A DNA stretch of 11,012 nucleotides from Legionellaceae bacterium (GCA_027449525.1 DAIDLK010000021.1:1-11012), one strand, 5' to 3'. Shown: positions 1 to 6,529, counted from the stretch's first letter. Notes: generated from the sequence alone by a model not told the origin. Made by a program: numbers and translations.

Positions 1-195
1 GCCTCGTCGTCGTTCCATAACGGCTTGTAATAAGGGCGGTTCTACTTCAGAGAGAATCATGTCGTATAAATCGTTGATTGATTTATTTTTGTTTTCGGCT
101 AGAAAACGTGTAACGAGGCTATATACGAGTTCCTGTAAATTTTGATCCTGCTTGATTATATCAATTGACAAAGGTGTTGCATCAGTGGCAGCCAT
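1..195 (-). CDS. fis: Fis-family nucleoid-associated DNA-binding protein, N-terminal part (gene runs off the left edge)
   Basis: Fis is a small dimeric DNA-bending protein that acts in the nucleoid, stimulates rRNA and other strong promoters and assists site-specific inversion. About 65 residues are visible. Residues around INDLYDMILSEVEPPLLQ match the core helix of E. coli Fis (VNDLYELVLAEVEQPLLD), followed by VMERRRG, which matches the VMQYTRG stretch leading into the DNA-binding helix-turn-helix. The HTH itself lies beyond base 1. The N-terminal arm is variable, as usual in the family. Two ATG codons lie in tandem; I chose the inner one because AAGGA (bases 203-207) is 7 nt from it but only 4 nt from the ATG at 198. 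The next gene upstream is a DUF2892-type membrane protein, not dusB as in E. coli. Several Fis paralogues occur in Legionella, so this may be one of several copies. Confidence 0.88.
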   Translation of the reverse strand, partial: MAATDATPLSIDIIKQDQNLQELVYSLVTRFLAENKNKSINDLYDMILSEVEPPLLQAVMERRRG

Positions 196-202
196 CATAA
201 CA

Positions 203-207
203 TCCTT
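203..207 (-). promoter_or_regulatory. Ribosome binding site of fis
   Basis: AAGGA on the minus strand, 7 nt before the inner of two tandem ATG codons. The spacing favours the start at 195 over 198. Confidence 0.6.
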
Positions 208-247
208 ATTGTTAGTTAATTCAACTCATACCTCTAAAAGGTGAATT

Positions 248-271
248 TCATTTTACCTGAAGAGAAAATGA
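248..271. repeat. Inverted repeat in the gap before fis
   Basis: Perfect 7-base arms TCATTTT (248-254) and AAAATGA (265-271) flank a 10-base spacer. It lies between the stop of the DUF2892 gene and the fis start and overlaps a possible -10 element. It is AT-rich with no T-run, so a strong terminator is unlikely. It could be a protein-binding site or chance. Confidence 0.35.
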
Positions 272-278
272 TTATCTA
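250..278 (-). promoter_or_regulatory. Weak candidate promoter for fis
   Basis: On the minus strand, TAGATA (273-278) and TAAAAT (250-255) are separated by 17 bases. The -10 matches the sigma-70 consensus at 5 of 6 positions and the -35 at 4 of 6. This would give a leader of about 45 nt. fis may instead be transcribed with the upstream DUF2892 gene, since only 82 bases separate them. Confidence 0.3.
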
Positions 279-280
279 GA

Positions 281-478
281 CTATTTCTGAGCTTTAATGA
301 GGTCTCTCAGGTAAGGAATTGCGCACCAGCCGATTGCTCCTTCAATGATTAAAACGAGCCCCAATAAAAAAGCAAAAAATTTGCTCATGCCTGTCAACAC
401 CGCAAAAATTAAGATAGCACCAATAACGACGCGGTTTAGGCGATCAGTTTGATCAATATTGCATTCTTTATTCCACAT
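281..478 (-). CDS. Small DUF2892-type inner membrane protein
   Basis: About 65 residues with a short polar N-terminus (NKECNIDQTDRLNR), then two hydrophobic helices at roughly 16-31 and 34-54, then a short basic tail. A Cys near the N-terminus, an Asp-Arg-hydrophobic-Arg pattern before helix 1, and a GAIGWC motif at the end of helix 2 are the pattern of DUF2892 proteins, which also form the C-terminal membrane part of YgaP-like rhodanese proteins. The molecular function of the free-standing form is not known. The frame is open further upstream to an ATG at 550, but a strong GGAGG (484-488) lies 5 nt before the ATG at 478 and 2 nt before the ATG at 481, and a good -10 element lies inside the longer version. 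The short start is therefore preferred. It may be co-transcribed with fis downstream. Confidence 0.75.
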   Translation of the reverse strand: MWNKECNIDQTDRLNRVVIGAILIFAVLTGMSKFFAFLLGLVLIIEGAIGWCAIPYLRDLIKAQK

Positions 479-483
479 CATAA

Positions 484-488
484 CCTCC
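484..488 (-). promoter_or_regulatory. Strong ribosome binding site deciding the DUF2892-gene start
   Basis: GGAGG on the minus strand, 5 nt from the ATG ending at 478. This argues against the upstream ATG at 550, which would add 24 residues unlike the family. Confidence 0.75.
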
Positions 489-521
489 AAGTTAAAGTGA
501 GAAGCAAACAATACCCATTTA

Positions 522-550
522 GTTATATCATAGATAGTTGTACGGGACAA
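522..550 (-). promoter_or_regulatory. Candidate sigma-70 promoter for the DUF2892 gene (and perhaps fis)
   Basis: On the minus strand, TTGTCC (545-550) and TATAAC (522-527) are separated by exactly 17 bases. The predicted start near 515 gives a leader of about 35 nt that includes the GGAGG site. Its -35 lies beside, and is interleaved with, the -35 of the divergent mltA promoter. Confidence 0.55.
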
Positions 551-566
551 AAATCCTTATTACAAT
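538..566 (+). promoter_or_regulatory. Candidate sigma-70 promoter for mltA
   Basis: TTGTAC (538-543) and TACAAT (561-566) are separated by 17 bases. The -10 matches consensus at 5 of 6 positions and the -35 only at TTG. Transcription would begin near 573, giving a leader of about 20 nt in which no clear Shine-Dalgarno is seen. Confidence 0.5.
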
Positions 567-594
567 GAAAAAAGACTGATTATCCATAGACTCA

Positions 595-1785
595 ATGAAA
601 ACTAAATTCATTCTTTTCGCCGGAGTTTGTTTATTGGGTTTGGCGATTATCATCCATTTCAAGCCGCATCCTACCAACTCGTCGGATCCCACTCAGTTAC
701 GTGAGGCTACTTTTGCTGACCTGCCACACTGGTCTAGCGCAAAGACTAGCCGGTCATTACAAGCGTTTAAAAGATCGTGTCGAGCGTTTTTACACCAAGC
801 GCCGCAGCAGGCGGTTGGTAATGACATGATTGTCCTGCAAGCTCAAAATTGGTTCCCGGCTTGTCGTGCTGCAATGGCTCTTTCTGAATCTGTTTCGTCG
901 TCTCAGGCGCGGAAATTTTTTGAGACGTGGTTCACACCCGTATTTTTTGCCAAAGGCAAGCCAATCACGGGATTATTTACTGGCTATTATGTGCCGCAAT
1001 TTCCCGGTAGCCTCGTGCAAACCAAAGAGTACTCCGTACCAATTTATACTGCACCGCCCGACCGCATTGTGGTAAAGCTGCATGATTTTGATGCTAGTCT
1101 TCCGCGTCGGACATTAGTCGGTCGATTACGTCATCAGCAATTACTGCCTTACCCGACCCGGGCAGAAATTAATCAGGGTGCCTTGGGTGGTCAAGCTCAC
1201 GTGTTAGTTTGGGTAAAAAGCGCTATTGATCGCTTGTTTTTAGAGATCCAGGGATCGGGTCAAATTCAATTGCCTGACGGTGAAATGATGTACCTTGGCT
1301 ATGCTGGTGGTAATGGCGCACCCTATACCCCCATTGGCCGAGTACTGGTTCAACGGGGGCTCATGCCTCAAGAGCAAGTTTCTATGCCCAGTATTCGCGC
1401 CTACCTTGAAGCACACCCAGAGCTTGCAGAGGATATTATTAATCAAAATCAATCCGTGGTTTTTTTTAAGCGTTACCGGGCGAGTGATGCGTTGGGCACG
1501 CAGGGAGTAGCTTTAACGCCAGGTTATTCATTAGCGGTTGATACGCAATGGGTGCCACTCGGCTGTCCAGTTTGGCTGCAAACAACTCGCCCGGATGCTA
1601 AGACTGAAAATCAGCTTCCATTCTCCCGCTTGCTGGTTGCGCAAGACACCGGTGGTGCTATTCGTGGCAGCGTGCGTGGTGACGTTTTTTGGGGTAGTGG
1701 TGTCACCGCTAGCTTAATTGCTGGCAAAATGAAAAATTCTGGCCGCTATTGGCTGCTATTGCCAAAACCAGTTCGGCTAAATTGA
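595..1785 (+). CDS. mltA: Membrane-bound lytic murein transglycosylase A (MltA)
   Basis: MltA cleaves the MurNAc-GlcNAc bond of peptidoglycan to give 1,6-anhydro ends, acting in the periplasm during wall turnover. The protein has 396 residues, slightly longer than E. coli MltA. The MltA domain spans about 128-290 (GLFTGYYVP, LFLEIQGSG, YAGGNGAPYTPIGR). The C-terminal 3D domain spans about 308-390 and contains AVDTQWVPLG and AQDTGGAIRGSVRGDVFWG. D351 and D363 match the conserved Asp pair of the family; D363 corresponds to the catalytic Asp (D308 in E. coli). The N-terminus is a hydrophobic segment (about 5-22) with no lipobox, so it looks anchored by an uncleaved helix or simply exported, not a lipoprotein. 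An in-frame TGA at 577-579 makes the ATG at 595 the first usable start, although no Shine-Dalgarno is evident. The 3' end overlaps the convergent 982-codon gene by 40 bases. Confidence 0.95.
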   Translation: MKTKFILFAGVCLLGLAIIIHFKPHPTNSSDPTQLREATFADLPHWSSAKTSRSLQAFKRSCRAFLHQAPQQAVGNDMIVLQAQNWFPACRAAMALSESVSSSQARKFFETWFTPVFFAKGKPITGLFTGYYVPQFPGSLVQTKEYSVPIYTAPPDRIVVKLHDFDASLPRRTLVGRLRHQQLLPYPTRAEINQGALGGQAHVLVWVKSAIDRLFLEIQGSGQIQLPDGEMMYLGYAGGNGAPYTPIGRVLVQRGLMPQEQVSMPSIRAYLEAHPELAEDIINQNQSVVFFKRYRASDALGTQGVALTPGYSLAVDTQWVPLGCPVWLQTTRPDAKTENQLPFSRLLVAQDTGGAIRGSVRGDVFWGSGVTASLIAGKMKNSGRYWLLLPKPVRLN

Positions 1786-4667
1786 TTCAATATTGTTTGA
1801 GAAGTTGGTTCAACCAGCAGAGCTTTTAAGCGTCGATTCGTTTGGTAGATGCTGGAAGTTTCTAGCACATTTGGCATCTTTTTTGTTCGTTCGTTTAAGG
1901 CCTCAATGAGAGTGGTTGCGGCCAGAATTTTTTGTTGCCTAGCGTGCCGTGATCCATGAAAAAATCCAACTGTCTGGGACTTATTTTGTTGATAGGCAAC
2001 ATATTTATTTAATTTATCAATGAGGGGCGTGGTGTCAATGGATGGGGTGTCTTGTGCTGGTAGACTAGTTTTGAATGAAGTCAATGTTTGCATCAGCGTC
2101 TTGAGGTGCTGATTGTTGGTTTGTTGTTTTAGCAGATCGACTTCGTCAATTAGCCGCTGAACTTCGTCAGTTACTCGCGCTTGGTAGACACGTAAACTTT
2201 GCGTTTCTTGCAACAAATGATTGCTTTGAATACTTTTCAAAAACGCTTTGGTTGAAGCAATAGCTTGTTCCACTGTTTCGACGCATTGGCTTGATGCCTC
2301 AATCACTAATTCTGGCGCGGCAGAATTAATTCCAAGTAGGATTGGATAATTCGCTGTTGTTTGAAACTGTTTGGCTTCGCGGCAAATCAACAATTTAACG
2401 CTGGGTGGATTAACATCGTGCACCATGTCCACGCGTAACGCATTCGTAAGTGAGATTAAATCAGTTAGCGCGTGCGAATTATTCAGTGGATCGTTGATGG
2501 TGCGCTCATCACCATCGCTACCGTGCAACAAAGCTTGGCTGGTGATGTCGCTAAACGAATGAGTTGGATGATAATGCAATGTTTCTAGCGTAAATTGAAC
2601 GATACGCTGTTTAATCACCGCATCCACCCGGAGATTGTTCGGGTCAGCCCAGACCGCCAGCTGTTTCACGAACAGCATGCGATACACGATGTATTCCTGA
2701 CTGTGTTGAAATGGTTTTTCCCAACTAAGAGAAACATTATAGTTATTTAGTGAGCAGAGAAAATTAAATGAAGCGTTGAGGTAATCATTGAGCTGACTAA
2801 GCGTTAGTGATTGGGCGTCGATTGGCGGGCTTAGATTGGGCAAACCCAACAGTTTTCGGTAGTGTGTATCACCCTTGCACACTAAATTGCCTGCAGGAAG
2901 TGTGTTCAATTGATCGTTAATTCGTAAGGCGATCGCTAATAAACCTCGGTAGGGGTGATGTTCATCGGCTGGAGTGGTTTTATCTAAAATCGGTGTTAGT
3001 AGTCTTGCATGCTCTAAATCGCTAGCTAATCCACCTAATCCACCGGTAGAAATTGGTTTTGTGTAGAAATCAATCAAAACTTTCGGCAATGTTTGGTTGA
3101 ATAACGTGAGCGGAAGATGACCAACTATTTCTAATACTTGTTCTTTAATTTTTTGCACCAAGTTAAATGAACGAATAAATGCCTCGTTGGCTGGGTCGAG
3201 CAGATACGTCTCGGTGTCTTCTAGATACTTCCTAAGTTTGGTTTGTATTTTTTTATTCGGCTGATTGTTGATACTCTTCACTAATGCCGAAACCAGAGCA
3301 TCGGTCTGTTGAAAAGACTGCTCAATGAGTTGGCGCATGTCGTTAGCCAAATCGATTTCAACTAGTTTATTATCCCGATAGCGACTGGCAAATTCTCGAA
3401 TCCATGCTTGTCCACTGCCAAAAGCAACGTGCGTTCGTATGAATAAATTGCGAAGACTTAGGTTATCCGTTTGATTGAATTGCTTTAATTGTTCAATTTC
3501 TTCTGGTTTAGTGGGCACGACGCGCTGAATGAGCGTTGTTAAGCGTGTGCGTTCTTTATTGATGCTCTGAATTGCTTCTTGTATCGCTCGGCGATTGTCA
3601 GCATGACGTTGATAAAATAGCTGTTCATTTTGCGTAATACCATAGTAGCTGATGGCCATTACAATACTAGCTGCTGTTATATTAATGGCAAAGAGCGCTA
3701 ATACCGACAGTGTTGCATGGGTGATTGCTAATAGACTCAAAACAAATGCGCCGGCAATAAAGCCGGCTAAAGCAGCCAAGATAAATGCGTAACGGCCCAA
3801 AAAGCTAGGTTCCGACATTTCTTTTTCTAGATAGCGAACACACGTAGTCATGAAATCAATTTGCATTTGTTGGCTAAATTGTTGTTGACTGTGTGCTGTT
3901 TCAAAGTGTTTTTTAAACCAGCGAATGAAGGGAGATTGCTCATGGTTAATATCTGTTTGATGAACTTGATAAATTGTTTGAAATGCTTGGTTAAATAAGC
4001 GATTGAGCTGCTGTAAGAAATACAGTTCGATAGCGCGATTAAAATTGGCTTCTTTAAATAAGCTTGATCGTTTGTCTGAGTAATAACGGTTTTTAAATCG
4101 TTCGCGCAAGTGTACCTGCTCATGGTTGGGTAAATTGAGCAGTAAGCATTCTCTGAAATGAAATAGCTTCACCAAATCCGCAGCAAAGGTAGCGTATTTT
4201 TCGTGAGTAAAACCGCTTTGCTGCATTTCTTTTTGAAAGGCAGCGTAATCCATACTAAGCGGCTTTTCTTTGCTTTTCTCCCATGCGGTATAAATCAGCG
4301 CTGCACTGCTTGCGCCAAGTGCTGTAGCAAAGCCACCCTGTGCTACTGTTTTAGCACCAAAAACATCCAGTGATGGGGAGCGTTGTTCAGTAGCGAATAA
4401 AGCTGCACCACCACCAAAGCCAAGTAAACCAGACAAAACTCCGCGCCCAACGGCAGCCGCTAGGCTTGGACCTTTGATAGCCTCGTCAAAATAGCTGGCC
4501 TCAGAATCTTGGAATTGCCGCAGATGATCCAAATACTCTTGCATGAGTGCGGTCTTTTGCTTAATACCTTCAAAAGAGAATTGGTTAAATTCACTGTCAG
4601 CGAGCATTGTTTTTTGATTTTTAGCAATTAGTTTGAAATAATCGTCTGCAGATAGTCGGTTAATCAT
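1746..4667 (-). CDS. Large unrecognised helical membrane protein with two hydrophobic hairpins
   Basis: I do not recognise a family. The open frame begins at 4694 (982 codons), but the ATG at 4667 (codon 10, MINRL) is preferred: GGGAG lies 7 nt before it, while the outer ATG lacks a good site and sits almost at the predicted transcription start. In full-frame numbering there is no signal peptide, a Gly/Ala-rich hydrophobic pair at about 77-102 and 118-136, a charged helical region at 140-295, a second strongly hydrophobic pair at about 302-325 and 327-350, then about 630 residues of mostly helical soluble sequence with a likely coiled coil around 840-895. No enzymatic motif was found. This architecture resembles large hypothetical or effector-like proteins of Legionellales, but that is inference only. 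It reads more AT-rich than the genes to its right. It overlaps mltA tail-to-tail and diverges from the UDG-like gene. Confidence 0.82.
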   Translation of the reverse strand: MINRLSADDYFKLIAKNQKTMLADSEFNQFSFEGIKQKTALMQEYLDHLRQFQDSEASYFDEAIKGPSLAAAVGRGVLSGLLGFGGGAALFATEQRSPSLDVFGAKTVAQGGFATALGASSAALIYTAWEKSKEKPLSMDYAAFQKEMQQSGFTHEKYATFAADLVKLFHFRECLLLNLPNHEQVHLRERFKNRYYSDKRSSLFKEANFNRAIELYFLQQLNRLFNQAFQTIYQVHQTDINHEQSPFIRWFKKHFETAHSQQQFSQQMQIDFMTTCVRYLEKEMSEPSFLGRYAFILAALAGFIAGAFVLSLLAITHATLSVLALFAINITAASIVMAISYYGITQNEQLFYQRHADNRRAIQEAIQSINKERTRLTTLIQRVVPTKPEEIEQLKQFNQTDNLSLRNLFIRTHVAFGSGQAWIREFASRYRDNKLVEIDLANDMRQLIEQSFQQTDALVSALVKSINNQPNKKIQTKLRKYLEDTETYLLDPANEAFIRSFNLVQKIKEQVLEIVGHLPLTLFNQTLPKVLIDFYTKPISTGGLGGLASDLEHARLLTPILDKTTPADEHHPYRGLLAIALRINDQLNTLPAGNLVCKGDTHYRKLLGLPNLSPPIDAQSLTLSQLNDYLNASFNFLCSLNNYNVSLSWEKPFQHSQEYIVYRMLFVKQLAVWADPNNLRVDAVIKQRIVQFTLETLHYHPTHSFSDITSQALLHGSDGDERTINDPLNNSHALTDLISLTNALRVDMVHDVNPPSVKLLICREAKQFQTTANYPILLGINSAAPELVIEASSQCVETVEQAIASTKAFLKSIQSNHLLQETQSLRVYQARVTDEVQRLIDEVDLLKQQTNNQHLKTLMQTLTSFKTSLPAQDTPSIDTTPLIDKLNKYVAYQQNKSQTVGFFHGSRHARQQKILAATTLIEALNERTKKMPNVLETSSIYQTNRRLKALLVEPTSQTILNQFSRTGFGNSSQ

Positions 4668-4698
4668 CCTGGCGCTCCCTGTGCTCATTACCATCTAT

Positions 4699-4728
4699 TT
4701 GCATATTCTTTACATAAATTAGTTTAAT
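4699..4728 (+). promoter_or_regulatory. Weak candidate promoter for the UDG-like gene
   Basis: TTGCAT (4699-4704) and TTTAAT (4723-4728) are 18 bases apart. The predicted start near 4735 would leave a very short leader that just includes AGGAG. It overlaps the divergent candidate promoter on the other strand. Confidence 0.3.
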
Positions 4729-4734
4729 AGTCAA
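4706..4734 (-). promoter_or_regulatory. Candidate promoter for the 982-codon membrane-protein gene
   Basis: On the minus strand, TTGACT (4729-4734) matches the -35 consensus at 5 of 6 positions. An imperfect -10 in TAAAGAAT lies 16-18 bases on. Transcription would start near 4700, only a few bases before the ATG at 4694 but about 32 before the ATG at 4667, which supports the inner start. Confidence 0.35.
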
Positions 4735-4736
4735 CC

Positions 4737-4741
4737 AGGAG
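4737..4741 (+). promoter_or_regulatory. Ribosome binding site that supports the GTG start of the UDG-like gene
   Basis: AGGAG lies 5 nt before the GTG at 4747. No ATG occurs in the frame until codon 50, well inside the conserved fold, so GTG is the likely start. Confidence 0.7.
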
Positions 4742-4746
4742 TTTGC

Positions 4747-5457
4747 GTGCAGCTTTCAGTCATTCACCCCGAGTGGCAAGCCATTATTACGCTTGCGTTA
4801 CGTGCGGTATGTGCGGATTATCGCCATGCTTTGTTCGCTCAATCCGATTGGCTGCCAGGGGCGCGGCAAATTTTTAATGCCTTTAGCGTGCCCATGTCGC
4901 AACTAAATTACATCTTGCTTGGCGAGTCACCTTATCCGCGCGTGTCTTCAGCGAATGGTTATGCCTTTTGGGACCATGCAGTGACTGATTTATGGAGTGA
5001 GTCAGGTTTCAGTAAAGCGGTGAATCGGGCGACCTCGCTGCGAAATTTTTTGAAAATGATGTTAGTAGCACGCGGCGATTTATCACACGATGTTTCTCAA
5101 AAAGCCATTGCTAAGCTTGACAAGCGTTGTTTGCATACCAGCGCCAACGAACTATTCCAGAACATGCTCAGCAATGGGTTTTTATTATTAAATGCCAGTT
5201 TAGTGTATCAAGCGGAACAAGTGCAATGGCATGCGAAGCACTGGTATCCATTTATGTGCAGTGTGTTGCACCAAGTAGCTTGTGTTAAGCCAGACGTACA
5301 CGTGTTAGCATTTGGTCGCATCGCGGCAAAGTTAACCACCAGTTGCCCGCTACCAGTATTACAAGCTGAGCATCCTTACAATGTGAGCTTTATTCACAAC
5401 CCAGCGGTGCTCGGTTTTTTTAAAGTACTTGATTTACTGGCTAAACCAACGGAATAA
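4747..5457 (+). CDS. Uracil-DNA glycosylase family-1-like protein with altered catalytic motif
   Basis: The 236-residue product aligns along its length with family 1 UDG (Ung), which removes uracil from DNA. Matches to E. coli Ung, in order: FNAF (43-46); motif 1 LLGESPYPR (57-65) against LGQDPYHGP; ANGYAF (69-74) against AHGLAF, keeping the uracil-stacking Phe (F74); GFLLLNASL (144-152) against GVLLLNTVL, keeping the uracil-reading Asn (N149); LAFG (187-190) against LLWG; and QAEHPYNVSF (206-215) against KAPHPSPLSA, keeping the catalytic His (H209). The water-activating Asp (D64 in E. coli) is Ser61 here, the His after Tyr is Pro64, and the HPSPLS DNA-intercalation loop is not conserved. The fold and pocket are therefore recognisable, but normal Ung activity is doubtful. 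It could be a divergent glycosylase, a DNA-binding remnant or a repurposed protein. Its start is GTG with AGGAG upstream. The 3' end overlaps the protease gene by 17 bases. Confidence 0.8.
   Translation: MQLSVIHPEWQAIITLALRAVCADYRHALFAQSDWLPGARQIFNAFSVPMSQLNYILLGESPYPRVSSANGYAFWDHAVTDLWSESGFSKAVNRATSLRNFLKMMLVARGDLSHDVSQKAIAKLDKRCLHTSANELFQNMLSNGFLLLNASLVYQAEQVQWHAKHWYPFMCSVLHQVACVKPDVHVLAFGRIAAKLTTSCPLPVLQAEHPYNVSFIHNPAVLGFFKVLDLLAKPTE
4921..4938 (+). other. UDG motif 1 with Ser in place of the catalytic Asp
   Basis: Codons 59-64 read Gly-Glu-Ser-Pro-Tyr-Pro, where family 1 enzymes have Gly-Gln-Asp-Pro-Tyr-His. The Asp-to-Ser change uses TCA, which is not one base away from an Asp codon (GAT/GAC), so it is unlikely to be a single sequencing error. 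Confidence 0.8.
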
Positions 5458-6529
5458 TTTCCTCTGCTTCGATGGCGAGTAGTGTAAAATAATCGTAACT
5501 CATGTAGAAATTACCCCAGTCACCGGCAAAATAGCCCCACGAGTTACGTAGGGTGAGTAAGCCGGTGTGCCGCTTACCGCTGGAGTCCATTGCTACAGCG
5601 TTATCATCGTAACCGGTAATAATCATTTCATGCCCAGGCAGTGATAATTGATGTTCTAAATCAGCCTGCATTGCCGGGGTAACTACCCAGGTATCGTTAA
5701 AATAATGGTGCCAACCAACCGCTCCAGCAACGCCTGAATTAACTTGTGGTAACAAAACTGCAAACGTTACTCGATGACCGTGGTTTAGCGCTGTTTTAAC
5801 CCGAGTTAACACCTGTTCCATGTCGATTTTATCACTAAACACCTGTTCTGGATCGAGTAGCATTGACCAGGTGACCCTTGTGTTCAGTGGCTCGCTAAGG
5901 CGGTGATAGTCTTCAATGGTCATTGCTGATTGGGGCGGGGTCCCGTAACGCGGGTAAACGGTTAGCCCCCCACATCCGTGTTTTTTTTGTTGCGTTTTAG
6001 TGATGAAACCAAATGCATGGAATTGCGCGAGTACCCATTGTCCCCAAGAGCCGTCCCAGCCGCTGAGTCGATAACCGTATTCACTTAAATGATTACCCAG
6101 TTGTAAGGAGCAAAGTTGACTAATGCTATCGCTTAGCCCTAAGGCAGCATCAAGGGCAGCCGACACTGCAAAGGTCACGCAGGTGCCGTATGAACCCTGA
6201 TCAAGCACAGGCACTTGGTGCATACCAAGTGCCACTGCAGCAGGGCGTGAAGTTGCTGTTGAGTGAAGAGCGGCTGTCATTGGTTGCTGTTGTGTTTGTG
6301 CAGCACGCCGAATGAGTCTTTGGCTCGCTTGTTTTGATAATTTAATGTTTAACAGGGTAATTTTTTTAGTGCTATGAGTGGCTTCTTGAACCGTAATGCT
6401 TTGTTCTAGATGACCATCCAGTTCGAGATCAGCGCTAAGGGCGGGTGAAATAATTGCGATGTTGAGTAGAACAGCTATCAGCCGATTATGGGTTATTTTT
6501 TTGATTATTCGGGTCACTATTTGTTTCAT
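5441..6529 (-). CDS. Exported papain-like (C1 family) cysteine protease
   Basis: The 362-residue protein begins with a basic n-region (KQIVTRIIKKITHNR), a hydrophobic core at about 17-29 and a likely signal-peptidase site after ALSA (cut after residue 33), so it is predicted to be exported by Sec. The C1 fold is shown by the VPVLDQGSYGTCVTFA stretch (106-121), with oxyanion Gln111 and nucleophile Cys117; catalytic His300 in LPGHEMIITGYDD; and Asn329 in LRNSWG, followed by GDWGNFYMSYDYF, the usual C-terminal papain pattern. The Trp that normally follows the catalytic Cys is Val. Only about 70 residues separate the signal peptide from the catalytic domain, and no ERFNIN-type I29 propeptide is visible. 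Its likely role is a periplasmic or secreted peptidase; the substrate is unknown. The start overlaps the end of the upstream SecA-like gene by 44 bases, and an in-frame TGA (6536-6538) limits the start to 6529 or later. The Shine-Dalgarno is weak, so translational coupling is likely. Confidence 0.88.
   Translation of the reverse strand: MKQIVTRIIKKITHNRLIAVLLNIAIISPALSADLELDGHLEQSITVQEATHSTKKITLLNIKLSKQASQRLIRRAAQTQQQPMTAALHSTATSRPAAVALGMHQVPVLDQGSYGTCVTFAVSAALDAALGLSDSISQLCSLQLGNHLSEYGYRLSGWDGSWGQWVLAQFHAFGFITKTQQKKHGCGGLTVYPRYGTPPQSAMTIEDYHRLSEPLNTRVTWSMLLDPEQVFSDKIDMEQVLTRVKTALNHGHRVTFAVLLPQVNSGVAGAVGWHHYFNDTWVVTPAMQADLEHQLSLPGHEMIITGYDDNAVAMDSSGKRHTGLLTLRNSWGYFAGDWGNFYMSYDYFTLLAIEAEEIIPLV
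6486..6529 (-). other. 44-base gene overlap with an A8 homopolymer at the protease start
   Basis: The ATG of the protease gene lies inside the last 15 codons of the SecA-like gene. Eight A residues on the coding strand (6529-6536) run straight into that ATG, with its A as the eighth. Removing one A would put the SecA-like frame directly into the protease frame. Confidence 0.8.

Noticed and set aside
482..550. Longer N-terminus (24 extra residues) for the DUF2892 protein starting at 550
   Set aside because: The extension covers the likely -10 element, is unlike the family, and has no ribosome site, whereas GGAGG sits just before the tandem ATG codons at 481/478.
565..579. Tiny ATG frame just before mltA as a leader peptide
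   Set aside because: Four codons (Met-Lys-Lys-Asp) then TGA, partly overlapping the predicted -10 element and upstream of the predicted transcript start, so probably not translated.
1455..1472. T8 run in mltA as a terminator or frameshift site
   Set aside because: No GC-rich hairpin precedes it, and the reading frame continues through conserved MltA sequence on both sides.
4668..4694. Start of the large membrane protein at the outer ATG (4694)
   Set aside because: There is no convincing ribosome site and it sits nearly at the predicted transcription start. GGGAG is well spaced for the ATG at 4667. The outer start remains possible.
4678..4746. PmrA- or CpxR-type regulatory box upstream of the large membrane protein
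   Set aside because: The AT-rich stretches contain only partial resemblance to such sites, not enough to support a call.
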